DNA of 64,000 nucleotides, from the NCBI GenBank assembly GCA_029204225.1, contig CM055106.1:1385208-1449207 (forward strand). The letters run 5' to 3'. Below, piece by piece: positions 36,816-49,351 of this stretch (positions within the stretch are counted from its first letter, which is position 1; each line of letters opens with the position of its first letter). Position numbers and translations under genes: made by a program. A model generated the notes under the pieces. The model made no database searches, was not told where the DNA came from, and saw only the letters and a program-made list of their open reading frames with translations. Source of the DNA: Diphasiastrum complanatum (Eukaryota; Streptophyta; Lycopodiopsida; Lycopodiales; Lycopodiaceae).

Positions 36816-37895
36816 TGTTACATACCTATGTAACTAGCAATACTTCAGACCCCTAATAGTCCATTTAGTGTTGGGGGCTATATGGCAAGGTACCCTTAGG
36901 ATTAAGGGTATGTGCCCTCGGATAAGGACAGGCAAGTGACTATACCTTAGTTGGAGGTATGGGGTCACACGTGACCCTTGGATAAGGGATACCCTTATTA
37001 TTAAGGGTAGGTGTCTTAGATTAAGGTACCAGTGTCCTTGATTAAGGGTAGGTAGGTGTCTATGCCTTGGATGGAGGTATGGAACCTAGTGAGGTGTTAG
37101 AAAGTCATTGGATGACTATTTTTCTAAACCTTGGGCCTCAACCTTGAACCATATCACTTTATTGGTCTAGGACCAAAGTATACTTGCACAACTTGGGCAA
37201 TGGGACCTAGTAGGATGGCGCCCTTCTAAAGTGTCCATTCAGTTCCCAACTCCCACAAGAAAGGCATTCAAAGAGTCATAGGTTATGGAAGGAGTCTCTT
37301 GACATTTCATAAGCCTATGGAGGCTCATGGAGATTCTTTAACTCCCCTAGGCTTCTCTCTCTCTCATTGGATGAGCATGGAACTCCATAGTGCATTGGAG
37401 GGGTCCATGGGCCATCTATATGAGGGTAGTAGGGTGCCCATTGTGGGGGGAGATCTCTCTTGTTTGCTTGGCTTATGCTCTAGTGTTGCTACTAGTGTGT
37501 AGAGTGCTTTCTTGTGGTAGTATGCTTGAGGTTTGGATCTTGCTTACGGTATGGGACATAAGTAGGGTTTGGATCTGGAGTATGCTATGGAGTATTGTGG
37601 TATGCTTGTGATTTGTTTATGGTTAGCAAGGGGGTGCTAGATCGGTCTTGCTTGGAGCTTGGATCTAGCTATGGTTGGGTGGTGAATACTTGAGGCCAAC
37701 TTGTTATCTATCTTTGTGTTTAAAGAGTAGGGACACAGGTGGAGGAGAGATCCTTGGAGGCTTGCATATCCTTACTTGCAGGTGGAGGCATCCTAGCTTG
37801 GAGTTGGGAAGCATCTTGAAGCTTGCAGGTTGCTTGGAGGACATTTGGAGGCTCTACCTTGGATTTGGAGGACTTCCTCACCTCTACTTGTAAAA
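36816..37895 (+). repeat. 5' LTR of chromovirus
   Basis: 1,080 bases, starting TGTTACATACC and ending CTTGTAAAA (no CA end, but the 3' LTR ends the same way and the TSD fits). Near the start, a set of GGATAAGGG / ATTAAGGGTA short repeats recurs. Short open frames inside are shared by both LTRs and are not genes. Confidence 0.93.
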
Positions 37896-37896
37896 G

Positions 37897-37908
37897 TGGT
37901 ATCAGAGC
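37897..37908 (+). other. Primer-binding site (tRNA-iMet)
   Basis: TGGTATCAGAGC, one base after the 5' LTR. Confidence 0.9.
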
Positions 37909-38944
37909 TAGATAAAGGATGGTAACCTTTCTAACCTTCTTCAAGTTCTATTAAGATCACCAAAAAATTATTTTTTTTTGGGAAGATTATAGGCTTTTCT
38001 AGTTGTAGGAAGCTTGTAGTTGAAGTACCCAATGAATCTAGTTCTCTTTGAAAGAGAGTAGTGATGCTTATAGAATTGTTTAGGGACTGATTTTTGATAA
38101 TGTTAGAGAAGTTTTAAAGTGGGCTTTGGGTTTTTAAAAGTTATGAAAAAAGATTTGTGGGATAGGTAGAGGAAGTTTTCCTCTACATACACAAACTTTT
38201 TTTGGCAAAAAGATTGATTCTAGCTATGTGTTTTGATCAAAACTAGTGTTTTTTTTGCATAAATGAAGTGTTTGAAGTTCTGATTTTCATTTTGAAGTTA
38301 TGTTTTTCAGACCTGTAAATCTGAAAATCAGATCTGAAAAGTGAAGTTTTCATTCAAACTTCATTAGTTACACCTTTCTATCTCCTAGTTTCATGAAAAT
38401 GACAATGTAGGAAGGGAATGGTAGTGTAACTTTGTGCATAAAACAAGTTTTGAAATTCTGTTTTTTGTCATTCTGAAGTTCTGATTTTCGGACCTGTAAA
38501 TCTGAAAATTAGATCTGAAAATTGAAGTTTTCATAAAGCTTTATTAGTTATCCATTTCTAGACACTAGTTTCTTGGTTTTGGAAATCTAGAATAGTGAGA
38601 AATGTGAAAACTTTGGTTGCTTTTGAAATGACAAATAGAATTGGAATGGGAATGGAACTTTATATAAATATTAGCTTGGATTAGTTGATTGAAGTTTACA
38701 TAAAGATTTGGTTTTCATTTTTGCTTTTGATTAAGGCAAATGTAGCTTGTTGTTGTTTTCCTCTTAAGCTTGGATTAAGCTTGCAAATAGTAGGCTTGGA
38801 TTGAACTTACAAACAATAAGATTGAATCATTAGAAGTAAATGCTTTTTATTTGCATTGGATGTAACAATTTAAGCATTTCTATCATTCTAATTTGAGCAC
38901 TTGTTGTTGTATTTGCATAATAGGAAAACACACAAGCAACCCCA
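37909..38944 (+). other. Chromovirus leader (5' untranslated region)
   Basis: About 1 kb between the primer site and the Gag ATG, AT-rich and without a frame. It holds two diverged copies of a block around GACCTGTAAATCTGAAAAT(C/T)AGATCTG near 38310 and 38490. Confidence 0.7.
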
Positions 38945-39901
38945 ATGGATCAAACCAATGAAAACCCAACATTTGATCTATCAAACTCATCCAATGTGGC
39001 ACAAGCTCTTGAACTATTATACCAACAAATTCAAACCACTAGTAAGCAACTTCTTGAAACTAATCAAAGAGACCAAGACTTAGAGTCTAGGTTAGCCAAT
39101 CAGAAGAAACATGTAGTTCCACCTCCTGTAAAAGTGTTTAAGGGGGAGAAGAAGGATAGGAACTTACAAGTGGTAAGTTCTTGGCTGAATGTTTGGAACA
39201 AATACTTTGCCATGAACCAATTCCCTGAATCTGAGAAGTTATCCACTGTCACTATGTTCCTTGAAGGAAGAGCCTTAGTTTGGTGGGATGACATAGTTGC
39301 AAAGGGCAATCAACCTTGTACATGGGATGAATTTTGCAAGCTTTTTAGGGATTATTTTCTACCACTTTTAGATGACTATGAACACTTCCAAAAGTTGAGT
39401 CATCTAACCATGAATAAAGGTTTGGAACAGTTTATTCAAGATTTTCATAAGTACCTGAATCCACTTTATAGTGATATTCCGCCTAAGGTACAAATGTTAA
39501 TGTTTATTGATGGGTTACCAAAAGATTATCAAGTGGATGTTCGTAGGAACCATCCAAAAACCCTAGAAGATGCTATTAGGGCTGCAAAATACTTTGATGA
39601 CATACCTAAGCCACCTAGGGGTCAACAGCCTAATGAGCAGAAAAAAGGTTTCAATTTAAGAGGAAGGATAGGGAAGTTGTTAATGAAACACATCCCAATT
39701 CCAACAATCCTAAGAAAACCAAGAAAAACTTTAAAAAATATCATGGTGGCAATGATAAAGCTGAAGCTCATAAGAAAAACCTGTGCTTCAAGTGCAATGG
39801 CGAGGGTCACCTTGCACGTGATTGCGTCAAAAAACAAGCTTCAACCTCAGGTAATCTATCTCGAAGTAATGAGATGGATGTTTGTTTCCTTAGTTCTTTA
39901 G
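38945..39901 (+). pseudogene. Chromovirus Gag (frameshifted)
   Basis: The capsid-type retrotransposon Gag domain is readable from the ATG at 38945 (MDQTNENPTFD). It has the LEGRALVWWDD, FCKLFRDYF and LNPLYSDIPPKVQM segments at about residues 107-180. After roughly residue 240 the frame is lost near 39660. The CCHC knuckle [14 protein letters not shown] is found in the next frame at 39784-39825, which is also the pol frame. Gag and pol were therefore once a continuous frame, and this copy carries an indel. Confidence 0.88.
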
Positions 39902-42900
39902 TTTTTGGTCCTAATGACCTTATTTGCATTAAAGGTAAAGTTAATGATCAAGTTGTTAATGTTCTTTTTGACACGGGATCCACTCATAACTTTATTGATG
40001 TAAATTTGGTGCAGACGCTAAACCTTCCTACCAAAAAAAGTGAGAAAAAATACCGTGTGACAATGGCATCGGGAAGTAATTCCGATCTGATGAATTTTAT
40101 TGTTCCTGATGTAGAATTGCACATTCAGGATTACTCTGAAAAACTAGAATCCCATGTTGTTCAATTAGCTAATGTAGATATTGTTCTTGGACAACAATGG
40201 CATTTTGATAAGAACAAATCATTGAGAATTGATTTTGTTAAAAAATCTTTATCTTTTATGCATGAGAATTCTTTAATTAAGTTCAAGACTAGTTTAAGTG
40301 TTGACACTAAAAATGTTAACCCTTATTCTAAACAAAAACTTAATTCTATTATGAAGAATTCTGATTTTAAAGTTTATTTATGTTTTCATAATGATATCAT
40401 TTGCTCCAATGATGAAGAACTTAACATAAATGCCATGAATATACCCAGTGAGAACACTACAGAATTTGAAGCCTATAATGCACTTAGGCAGGAATTAAAT
40501 GATGTCTTTTTAGACCTTCCTGTAGGTTTACCACCAGAAAGGACAATTGATCATAAAATTGACCTGATACCTGGAGCAATTCCAATTGCACAGCGTCCTT
40601 ACAGAATGAGTGCATCGGAAGAGACTAAGGTAAATAGGCAATTACATGATTACCTGAAAAAGGGGTGGGTACAACCTAGTAAGTCTCATTGGGAATCACC
40701 AGTGGTTCTGGTGGCCAAGAAGAATGGGACTATAAGGTTTTGCGTCAACTATAAGAAATTGAACAAGGTAACCATTAAGAATAGATATCCACTGCCACGG
40801 ATGGATGATCTAATAGACTATCTTGGTGGTGCTGGGTACTTTACCAAGATAGATTTAAGATCGGGCTACCATCATATATGCATTAAGGCAGAAGATATAC
40901 CAAAAACCGGGTTTCGAACTCGCTTTGGTCACTACAAATTTTTGGTGTTGCCTTTTGGTTTGACCAATGCACTGGCAACTTTCCAACAAATGATGAACGA
41001 TTTGTTCAGGCCATATTTGGGAAGATTCGTAGTGGTATTCTTAGATGATATCCTAGTGTTCAGTAAGACTTTGGCGGAACATAAAGAGCATCTTAGGATT
41101 GTCTTGGACATTCTAAGAAGGGAAAAGCTCTTTGTCAAGGAGTCTAAGTGTGACTTTTTTGCTAAGGAATTGTCCTACTTGGGGCATAAGATTTCTTAAC
41201 GGGGGGTGGAGATTGAGGCTGATCGTATCCAGAGGGTTATTGATTGGCCTATTCTCACCACAGTTCGAGAAATCAAGTCTTTTTTGGGGTTTGTGAGATT
41301 TTTTCGTCGGCATATTCCCCAATTTGCTCGATTGGCATTTCTCCTTACCCAGGCCTTGAAAGGCTATAAGAAGTTAAGCCGGAGGGCTAAGAGTCCACTA
41401 GTGGTGTGGACGGAGGATATGAATAATTGTTTTGAGTTGTTTAAGAAAAGTGTCACTTCGGCACGAATACTAATCATTGGCGATCCTAATAAGACTTTTG
41501 TGGTTACGACCGATGCTAGTGATTATGCTATTGGAGCTGTTTTGATGCAGGATGGACATCCTGTGGCTTATGAAAGCAAGAAACTCAATCCTGCTCAGTT
41601 TAGGTATTGTACCTATGAGAAGGAACTGTTTGCAATTGTTCATTCCTTGAAAATTTGGCGACATTATTTGTATGGAGCCAGATTTGAAGTTTTGACGGAT
41701 CATCAGACTCTTCGATATTTCTGTGATGCTACAGATTTAAAGGGGAGGCAAGCTAGATGGGCTGAGCTGATGCAAATCTTTGACTTTTCTATACGTTATT
41801 GTAAAGGAAGTCAAAATGCTCTAGCGAATGCTTTGAGTCGGTTATCGGTTATTAATCAGTTGTGCTTTATTGTTATAGAACCAGAGTTGTTTCAGTCTCT
41901 TCAAGGACTATATGAGTCCGATCCTTTTTTGGGAAAGTATTGGCAACAAGTACTTTCGGGGGTCGATTCCGGGTTGCAAAATTCCTCGAATCAGGGAAAG
42001 ACTACAACGGATTTCCTAATTCAAAACAAAATTTTGTTTCGTAAAGGAAAGGTGTGTGTACTGGAGAATGACTCTGTAAGGGCCCAAATCTTGCATGAGT
42101 GTCATGATAGTCCATGCGCAAGACATCCGGGTATACAAAGAACACTTGACTTAGTTCGAAGGCAATTTTGGTGGCCTAAGATGAAAAGTTAGGTAGAGGC
42201 CTATGTACTTAAATGTACTAAGTGCCAGTTAAATAAAGCAGAGAGGCTAAAAGCTAGTGGCCTATTACATCCTTTAGATATTCCTACCGGAAAGTAGAAA
42301 AGTATATCTATAGATTTTGTGGTTGGGCTTCCACGTACAGGGAAGGGCCACGATTCAGTTTGGGTCATTGTTGACAGACTTACGAAGTTTGCTCAATTTA
42401 TCCCAACGAAAACTACTGTTAAAGCTTCAGAACTAGCTCAACTGTTTGTTGAGAAGCTTTTTCGACTGTACGGGCTGCCTTGCGATATTGTCAGTGATCG
42501 TGACCCAAAATTCATTGGGAATTTTTGGCAAGCAGTATTTGAAAAGTTGGAAACAACTTTAAGTTTAAGTTCTACAGATCATCCGGAATCAGACGGTCAA
42601 ACGGAAAGGACCAATCAGACGATGGAGGATATGCTTCGAGCATATGTGGGCCATCGGCAGTCTGATTGGGAACAGTACCTTCCACTGGTAGAATTTGCAT
42701 ATAACAATGCAAAACATTCAGCGACCGGATTCAGCCCTTTCATGCTTATGTACGGTTTTCAACCTCGATCACCAATTAGTGTTGGCATGAAAAATCTACG
42801 GGTGCAAGCCACAGCTAATTTCCTTGCGGATATGCAAGAAATGTTACAGCTGGCTAAAGATAGCATAAGAAGTGCCCAGGACAGGGCAAGACACTATGCT

Positions 42901-43224
42901 GATCTATCTCGGAGGCACAAGGTATTCATGGTCAACGACTGAGTGTTTTTGAGAGTCCCTAGTCACTCTAGGGGCTTGAAAACTATTAAGTGTGCAAAGT
43001 TGGCACCTAGGTATTGCGGTCCTTTTAAGGTTATCCAAGTGAGAAACAAGGTCGCATACAAACTAGAACTTCCAGCTAACGTTGGAATTCATCCTGTTTT
43101 CCATGGTAGTAAGTTGAAACCCTCGTTGGAGATTGGGGAGACCCTGGTCCCTGTGGAAGATCTAGTGGAACTTCTTCGTGATGAGTCTGTGAGTGGACCA
43201 CCTGAACCCGAGGCGATTGTTTAG
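39782..43224 (+). pseudogene. Chromovirus Pol: protease, RT, RNase H, integrase
   Basis: One frame with four premature stops. The order is: zinc knuckle (39784), aspartic protease [10 protein letters not shown] (~39967), RT from ~40500 with the catalytic FLDDILVF (~41035), RNase H TTDASDYAIGAVLM (~41506), integrase zinc-binding HHCC region (~42090-42235), core with DFVVGLP (~42315), DRDPKF (~42496) and QTERTNQ (~42598), and a C-terminal GPFKVI...HPVFHGSKLKP part (~43018-43120). Stops: TAA 41197-41199, TAG 42190-42192, TAG ~42295-42297, TGA 42940-42942. Each differs from a Gln or Trp codon by one C-to-T or G-to-A change. Catalytic motifs are otherwise intact. Confidence 0.92.
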
Positions 43225-43227
43225 CTG

Positions 43228-43357
43228 GCACAGAACTCTACAGAGTAGAGTGCTTCGGGAATTTTTAGTCAGGTGGAGGGGCAAATCAGAAGAGGAGGAT
43301 ACCTGGGAAAAGGAGACTGATCTCCAGAAGAATTTTTCAAATTTTTTCCTACAAGGA
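43228..43357 (+). pseudogene. Chromodomain-like integrase tail (out of frame)
   Basis: In the frame one step away from the integrase, the sequence reads LREFLVRWRGKS followed by EEEDTWEKETDL. This matches the chromodomain pattern of a hydrophobic-W-(K/R)-G core followed by an acidic stretch and TWE. The integrase frame stops at 43224, so a frame change near 43222 separates the two. Confidence 0.75.
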
Positions 43358-43370
43358 AAAATTTAAGTTT

Positions 43371-43382
43371 AGGGGGAAGGAA
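43371..43382 (+). other. Polypurine tract of chromovirus
   Basis: AGGGGGAAGGAA directly precedes the 3' LTR. Confidence 0.9.
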
Positions 43383-44461
43383 TGTTACATACCTATGTAA
43401 CTAGCAGTACTTCAGACCCCTAATAGTCCATTTAGTGTTGGGGGCTATATGGCAAGGTACCCTTAGGATTAAGGGTATGTGCCCTTGGATAAGGGTAGGC
43501 AAGTGACTATACCTTAGTTGGAGGTATGGGGTCACGTGACCCTTGGATAAAGGGTACCCTTACTATTAAGGGTAGGTGTCTTAGATTAAGGTACTAGTGT
43601 CCTTGATTAAGGGTAGGTAGGTGTCTATGCCTTGGATGGAGGTATGGAACCTAGTGAGGTGTTAGAAAGTCATTGGATGACTATTTTTCTAAACCTTGGG
43701 CCTCAACCTTGAACCATATCACTTTATTGGTCTAGGACCAAAGTATACTTGCACAACTTGGGCAATGGGACCTAGTAGGAGGGCACCCTTCTAAAGTGTC
43801 CATTGAGTTCCCAACTCCCACAAGAAAGGCATTCAAAGAGTCATAGGTTATGGAAGGAGTCTCTTGACATTTCATAAGCCTATGGAGGCTCTTGGAGATT
43901 CTTTAACTCCCCTAGGATTCTCTCTCTCTCATTGGATGAGCATGGAACTCCATAGTGCATTGGAGGGGTCCATGGGCCATCTATATGAGGGTAGTAGGGC
44001 GCCCATTGTTGGGAGGAGATCTCTCTTGTTTGCTTGGCTTATGCTCTAGTGTTGCTACTAGTGTGTAGAGTGATTTCTTGTGGTAGTATGCTTGAGGTTT
44101 GGATCTTGCTTACGGTATGGGACATAAGTAGGGTTTGGATCTTGAGTATGCTATGGAGTGTTGTGGTATGCTTGTGATTTGTTTATGGTTAGCAAGGGGG
44201 TGCTAGATAGGTCTTGCTTGGAGCTTGGATCTAGCTATGGTTGGGTGGTGAATACTTGAGGCCAGCTTGTTATCTATCTTTGTGTTTAAAGAGTAGGGAC
44301 ACAGGTGGAGGAGAGATCCTTGGAGGCTTGCAGATCCTTACTTGTAGATGGAGGTATCCTAGCTTGGAGTTGGGAAGCATCTTGAAGCTTGCAGGTTGCT
44401 TGGAGGACATTTGGAGGCTCTACCTTGGATTTGGAGGGTTTCCTCACCTCTACTTGTAAAA
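43383..44461 (+). repeat. 3' LTR of chromovirus
   Basis: 1,079 bases matching 36816-37895 with scattered differences: substitutions plus a few 1-2 base indels in the GGGTCAC(AC)GTGACC region. Confidence 0.93.
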
Positions 44462-44466
44462 GTGCA
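44462..44466. other. Target-site duplication, right
   Basis: GTGCA, identical to 36811-36815. Confidence 0.88.
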
Positions 44467-46826
44467 TATAACCATGCAACTCACCTGATCACTCGTCAAA
44501 GTATCAGCTGTCACTCCCTGAGCAACCATCTCCATCCCTGCTGGCTCACAACCATGGACATGCTGGATCCACATCACCCCGTAATGCACTCCATGCCCTT
44601 AGAATATGTACCACCACAGGTACACTCCATGTCACCTACCTCCAAGTAGGCTTGACCCATCCCTAGGTCACCACATGATGCACCAGCTGAAGATCATCAT
44701 CCATACATCAAATGACATATCATACCTGAGAAACTGTAGCATCTCCATGAGTGTCACCCCAATGGACTCGTCATCCACATACTATGCTCACTTGATGTCT
44801 CCGATCTTGGTCACCATCCCGCTAGACAAGTCGAACTCCAAAGCATCACCTACTACACCTGGCTCCTAGCATCTGCTCGCTCTCCCTGGCTATGTGCCAC
44901 CCGACACCATGTCAACGCAAGCATATCCCTGAGTTGCCGCACATGGGATCCCGAGACTGTTGTCTCCCTGATCGTACTGAGGTATATGGCTATGAGTGAC
45001 TCCCTCTAGGCTTCCCCAAAATCTCACCACCTAAGAATCTGCATCATGGAAATTCCAACACATGTGCCAAGCCTAAACTCCTGCAAATACAGCCAACTGC
45101 ATGAAAGCTATAGATAGCTTATCCACACCCGTGATGGTGGATGTCTCCCCATCGATGCCAATGTCCAAAATTGTCCCCTGTTGTAAAGCCAACCTATACT
45201 CTCAAATGAGCACACCATGAAGTCCTCGCCATCAGTATCCCCTGCAGTAGATCGTTAGCAAAACACTCACCACAGTGTTTGCCCTCCGATCACACCTTGT
45301 GCGATCTCCATCAGCTCTCCACCCTAGTGCTGGCTCTCAAAGCTTCACGCTTTGCCCATTTGCATTTGCAGCTTCCTGATTCCATCATGAATCCCACTTG
45401 TAAGTCCTGTCATGCCAATGACTCATGTCCAATATGAAATAGCTGCCCCCTGATGATCATCCCATGTCATCTTGCAGTGCTATCCCTACTTGGTATCCCA
45501 ATGCCATCCATGATCACAAAGATCTTAGCATCTACCCTGTAGTGCCCACCTGTATTCCCGCAAGCTAGCTCCTAGCTACTCTTGTGAATGGTTCCAAACC
45601 ACTCCTTGAGAATACACTGAGATGTGAACTCCAAAGCCACCATCAAGTCCCTCACATGACTGTGCATGCCAATATCCCTCCAATGAATCTGTGAGATCTT
45701 CCATGGCCCAAACCAAATGATCTGCACCTTGCCATCACTGGAATCTGCATCCCTGATGCAATCCTTATATGGCAAATTGACTTGACTTATCCAAACTGGT
45801 AGTTGAAGTGTATCTCCTTGATGACAAACCTGATACACTGCTCCACAGCTACAATGGCTTGGTCAAAATTGATTTATTGACTGCAAAACCGCAAAATCAT
45901 CACACTCACCACTCACCAAGAGCATCCAAAGTGTGATTATTGACCCGTTCTTCATCCTCTGCGTGTCCCACACACAGCTCGTCCAACACAAGTCCGCTAT
46001 CTTGCCCAATGGCTTTCAACTGGCACCACCTCCCACTTCCATCACCTGTGACTGCCAAATTGTGTGTACCTCCAAGCTATCCCATATTTCCCTCCGAACG
46101 AGAAATTTCCAAGTTACAGATGCATGTGTCAATACAACTATCACCTGACTCGACAATGCCACTGCCGATCATACCTGTGAGAGCGTTCCCCCAAAACGCC
46201 ACTTGACGTTGGTTGGTTCGAACCCCAAAAGTTGAACTTGATCACAGGAATTTTTCACCTGTAACTGGCATACCATGTCTGGCTCTGAGCAGCCAGTTTC
46301 AGGGGTCATTTTGGCCCAAGGATGGCCAAAAAAAGTGCCCTCTAGCTATAGTTAGCCCTCTCCAAATATTGCCCTTGCAAAATGAACTGTAACTTCGTAA
46401 TGAAGTTTCTTAATGAAGAAATGCCCTTCTGGTGCTGACTGTGGCCTCCTGGCCACACCTTGGCAGCACCAAGGCGTCCTACTACATGATTTTATAGCAT
46501 TAGAAAAGGCTTCCTATAGAGAAAGATCTATGTTTTTCACTCTGTTAACCCCGATTTCCAAACCACAGCTCTGAGAGAGGATTTCTTGCGCTATACAACA
46601 TTTCTCTGTGGTTTCACTTGTAGCCTCCTACACCACTGAGGTCGCCCTCCCTCAGGTGTTCTGAACCAATTTACAATTCTCCAATTAATGCGATATTGAC
46701 CACAAACAAGCCGATTTTTTCAAAAATTCGTCAACACCCCACGAAACTGGAAATTTTTCAAATTTCTCCGTTTTCAACCAAATTGCTTCCAATAAAATGT
46801 TATGGCTCTCCCTCACTACTCTTTGC
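44467..46826 (-). mobile_element. Internal part of outer non-coding element (right of gypsy)
   Basis: Same C-rich composition as 35537-36810 and no coding motif. It ends at the second copy of the LTR-like repeat. The region near 46550-46680 (multiple CTCTG words) may contain a decayed primer site, but I cannot identify one. Confidence 0.5.
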
Positions 46827-46999
46827 AGCTACCCGGCTAACCCAAGTAGTCATCAACGGGATCAGTGCCTGATCAATATATCCTGACGGGTCACGTCCCG
46901 ATCACAACCATATACAGGAAACCAAATAAACTGTACACTAATTACATCATCACATTTAGAGCTTATACTAATTAATCATATTACAAGCTCATTTCTAAC
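46827..46999 (-). repeat. LTR-like repeat, right copy of outer element
   Basis: Second copy of 35371-35536. It lacks the sequence that precedes the left copy, so it is truncated. Its right boundary, after TTCTAAC, coincides with the start of a copia remnant. Confidence 0.66.
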
Positions 47000-48309
47000 T
47001 AAGTGATCTTGTATTCACGTGTCCGAATCGACTATGCCATAGAATAGCATTATCGTTTACATAAAAGATACTAGCTTATGCAACTGAATTAGAGAGTATG
47101 TAAAGATTTCCAATTCTAGTGCATGTAGTCAGAGTAGTATCTTCCTTGGATATTGTACACCGCTCAGATGAGATCAGTTATCTTGGAGACTGATAATAGG
47201 TTCTTTGATAGCTGAGGAACGTGAAGGACATTGGAAACACAAATAGATAGATCGTTGTTGAATGTGATATTGATTTTATTTGCCTTCAACGCGTATGGTG
47301 CTTGAATCTCCGAGTTAGATGAATTGATCTCTGTTGTAAGCTGCATACTCGGTAAACCATTCCTTGTAAGAGATCATGTGTTGGGTAGCGCTGTTGTCCA
47401 AGTACCAGCTATCACAGTCTTCGTTGATGTTGTTGTAAGCCATTAACAAGTGTGTTTCTTGCTCCTTGAATTCCATCGCATTGGAGGAGTCTGGCTACTA
47501 ATGTTGTTGCTTCTTTGCCTTGTTGTAGATGCGCATGCGACTCTCTTTGATGTCGTGCTTGGCTCTCTTGCAATATCTACAGAAAAGTTTTTTGCGCGAT
47601 CCACCATGCTCAATTTGAGTGTGAGGCTTCTGTTGTTGCTGCTGAATTTGATTCTTGCCCTTGGAATAGACTTTCTTCTTGGTGTACAGGGCCATGGATT
47701 TGACTTTGATGGACAGGCCACTGGTCTTTCTACGCATTTCATCTTGAAGAAGATGACCGATCACCTTTTGAAGAGTGAGGTCGAGTTGTGTGGAGATCAT
47801 CACTACAAAGTGTTCATACGACTTTGGAAGAGAAGAAAACAAGGTCATAACGGCATCATCATCTTGAATAGCGCATCCTACAGCTGATAACTAATCCATT
47901 AAATATTTGAAGCTGTTGATGTGAGAAGTGATGGCAATAGAATCAGAATGTTAAGAGTGAAGAATTTCCTCCTAAGATGTAATCTAGTAGTTACATCATG
48001 AGTCTCATAGAAATTTGATAACAAATCTAATGCATCCTTAGAGGTTTTGCAAGTGGTAACATGGGATATTTGGGAGTCAGCCAGATTGAGTGTGATACAT
48101 GCTAAGGCCTTCTGATCTTTGATCTTCCATGCCTTTGCTTGATCACCATCTTCTGGTTTTAGGTTAGCTCCTTCTACTACATCCCAAAGATCTCTATCTA
48201 TCAATATCATCCGGAGTTTTAACTTCCAGATATAGAAGTTAGATCCATTGAACTTGTCAATGACTCTAGCTTTGTTGGATGATGACGAAGAGTTACCAAT
48301 ATGAGACAT
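47000..48309 (-). pseudogene. Ty1/copia Gag-protease remnant
   Basis: From the ATG at 48309: Gag N-terminus (FNGSNFYIWKLKLRMIL), continuing with a frame change near 47940. A zinc-knuckle remnant (CRYCKRAKHDIKE) near 47565 lacks the last Cys. The protease region near 47400 reads WYLDNSATQHM, with NSA instead of the usual SGA after the catalytic Asp. A downstream block (LHVPQLSKNLLSVSK) lies near 47200. It ends at ~47000 against the LTR-like repeat. The rest of pol is absent. Confidence 0.82.
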
Positions 48310-48362
48310 GTTAACAATAATACAAATAGAACAAACTTAATCTCTCGGTTTATATGAGCTAC

Positions 48363-48374
48363 GCTCTGATACCA
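48363..48374 (-). other. Primer-binding site (tRNA-iMet)
   Basis: Plus strand GCTCTGATACCA, between the copia Gag start and the LTR-like sequence that begins TGATGAGG at 48378. Confidence 0.82.
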
Positions 48375-48377
48375 ATC

Positions 48378-49086
48378 TGATGAGGCAAGGGAGATAGAAG
48401 AACGTGAACGGAGAAGAGAGCAGGAATATTGCAGAACAGCTCTCCCGTTACAATCAGCTGCTAGATGCAAAAACAGTCTAATAGAAAGCTTATGCTAAGT
48501 ATAATCACAGTCTTAAGTGTTCTAGTTGCCCAACAGGGATCTTAAGAACTAGTTCATACTCACAAAAATGAGAGTATAGTCCACCGAAGAGATTAAAAAT
48601 GGTTTGTGTTGTGGTATTACTGGAAATCAGATTCAATATGAAGTTTAGTTCTGAAATAGATGGAAAAGCAGTATGATATCGTGAGTTCCTCAGGCATCAA
48701 AGATAGCCATCATCTGATCAGAAGCGAAGGAGTCGTAGACGTCTGTGTTTTGATCAGAGTGAGTAAACAAGCGTGATCAAACAGCGATAAAGTGCATTCA
48801 ATCACAACAAGCATTCATCTACGTATACACAGATAAAAAAGCGTGCTGCTGCTATATTACACTGAACACAATAAAATAGCAATTACAACCAGAATGGCAG
48901 CGTAACTGGGAGGCTCAAATCATAAGTCTCATGGATGGAGCATCACTTAGAGTGTGCCTAGATGATCCATATATAGAGTTCATCCATGTATTAATTTCAA
49001 TAAATGTTTGTCACCTAATTAGGTAAGCCATTGTACTTGGAAGTATTTGACTTTTGTGACAACTATACATAGTATATACGGTCAAC
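48378..49086 (-). repeat. Putative 5' LTR of the minus-strand copia
   Basis: Starts three bases from the primer site with TGATGAGG. A plausible CA end is GGTCAACA at 49086, and TATATAGAGTT near 48972 could be its TATA region. No second copy is present, so the far end is a guess. Confidence 0.42.
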
Positions 49087-49249
49087 AAATCAGGGAATGT
49101 TGACGCGGATGAGGACATTGCTCACTTTGCATTTTACGTGAAGTGGCTTTCTCTAGAGCACTTCGTAAATTCTGGGAAGTGTCTGGAATGTTCTTGGTTG
49201 AAAATAGACGATTGTCGAGTTTTCTCTCTCTTCGAGATTTTGCGAAAAA

Positions 49250-49351
49250 GCCGACAGTGCCCTTAAAAGGACGACACTGTCCTTAAAAGGCCGACGGTGA
49301 TCTAAAAAAGATGAAGGTGCCCTTGAAAAGGTGACAGTGTCTTTAGAATAG
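49250..49351. repeat. Five ~20-bp tandem repeats (CGACAGTG type)
   Basis: Units start at 49250, 49270, 49290, 49310 and 49331, of the form G(C/A)CGACA(G/C)TGnCCTTAAAAG. Related GACGACACT(G/A)TCGC words continue more loosely to ~49590. Confidence 0.8.

Larger units (their letters stand above)
36816..44461 (+). mobile_element. Ty3/gypsy chromovirus, full length, decayed
   Basis: A full-length LTR retrotransposon: LTRs 36816-37895 and 43383-44461, PBS 37897-37908, Gag from 38945, protease-RT-RNase H-integrase to 43224, a chromodomain-like tail near 43240-43330, PPT 43371-43382, and a 5-bp TSD GTGCA. The domain order PR-RT-RH-INT is that of Ty3/gypsy, and the chromodomain-like tail places it among the chromoviruses. 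The LTRs differ at only a few percent of sites, so insertion was fairly recent. Coding is interrupted by a frameshift near 39660, in-frame stops at 41197, 42190, ~42295 and 42940, and a frame change near 43222. It cannot make its proteins from this copy. It sits inside an older non-coding element. Confidence 0.95.

Noticed and set aside
37299-37611. Open frames inside the chromovirus LTRs
   Set aside because: Shared by both LTRs because they are copies; no start context or domain.
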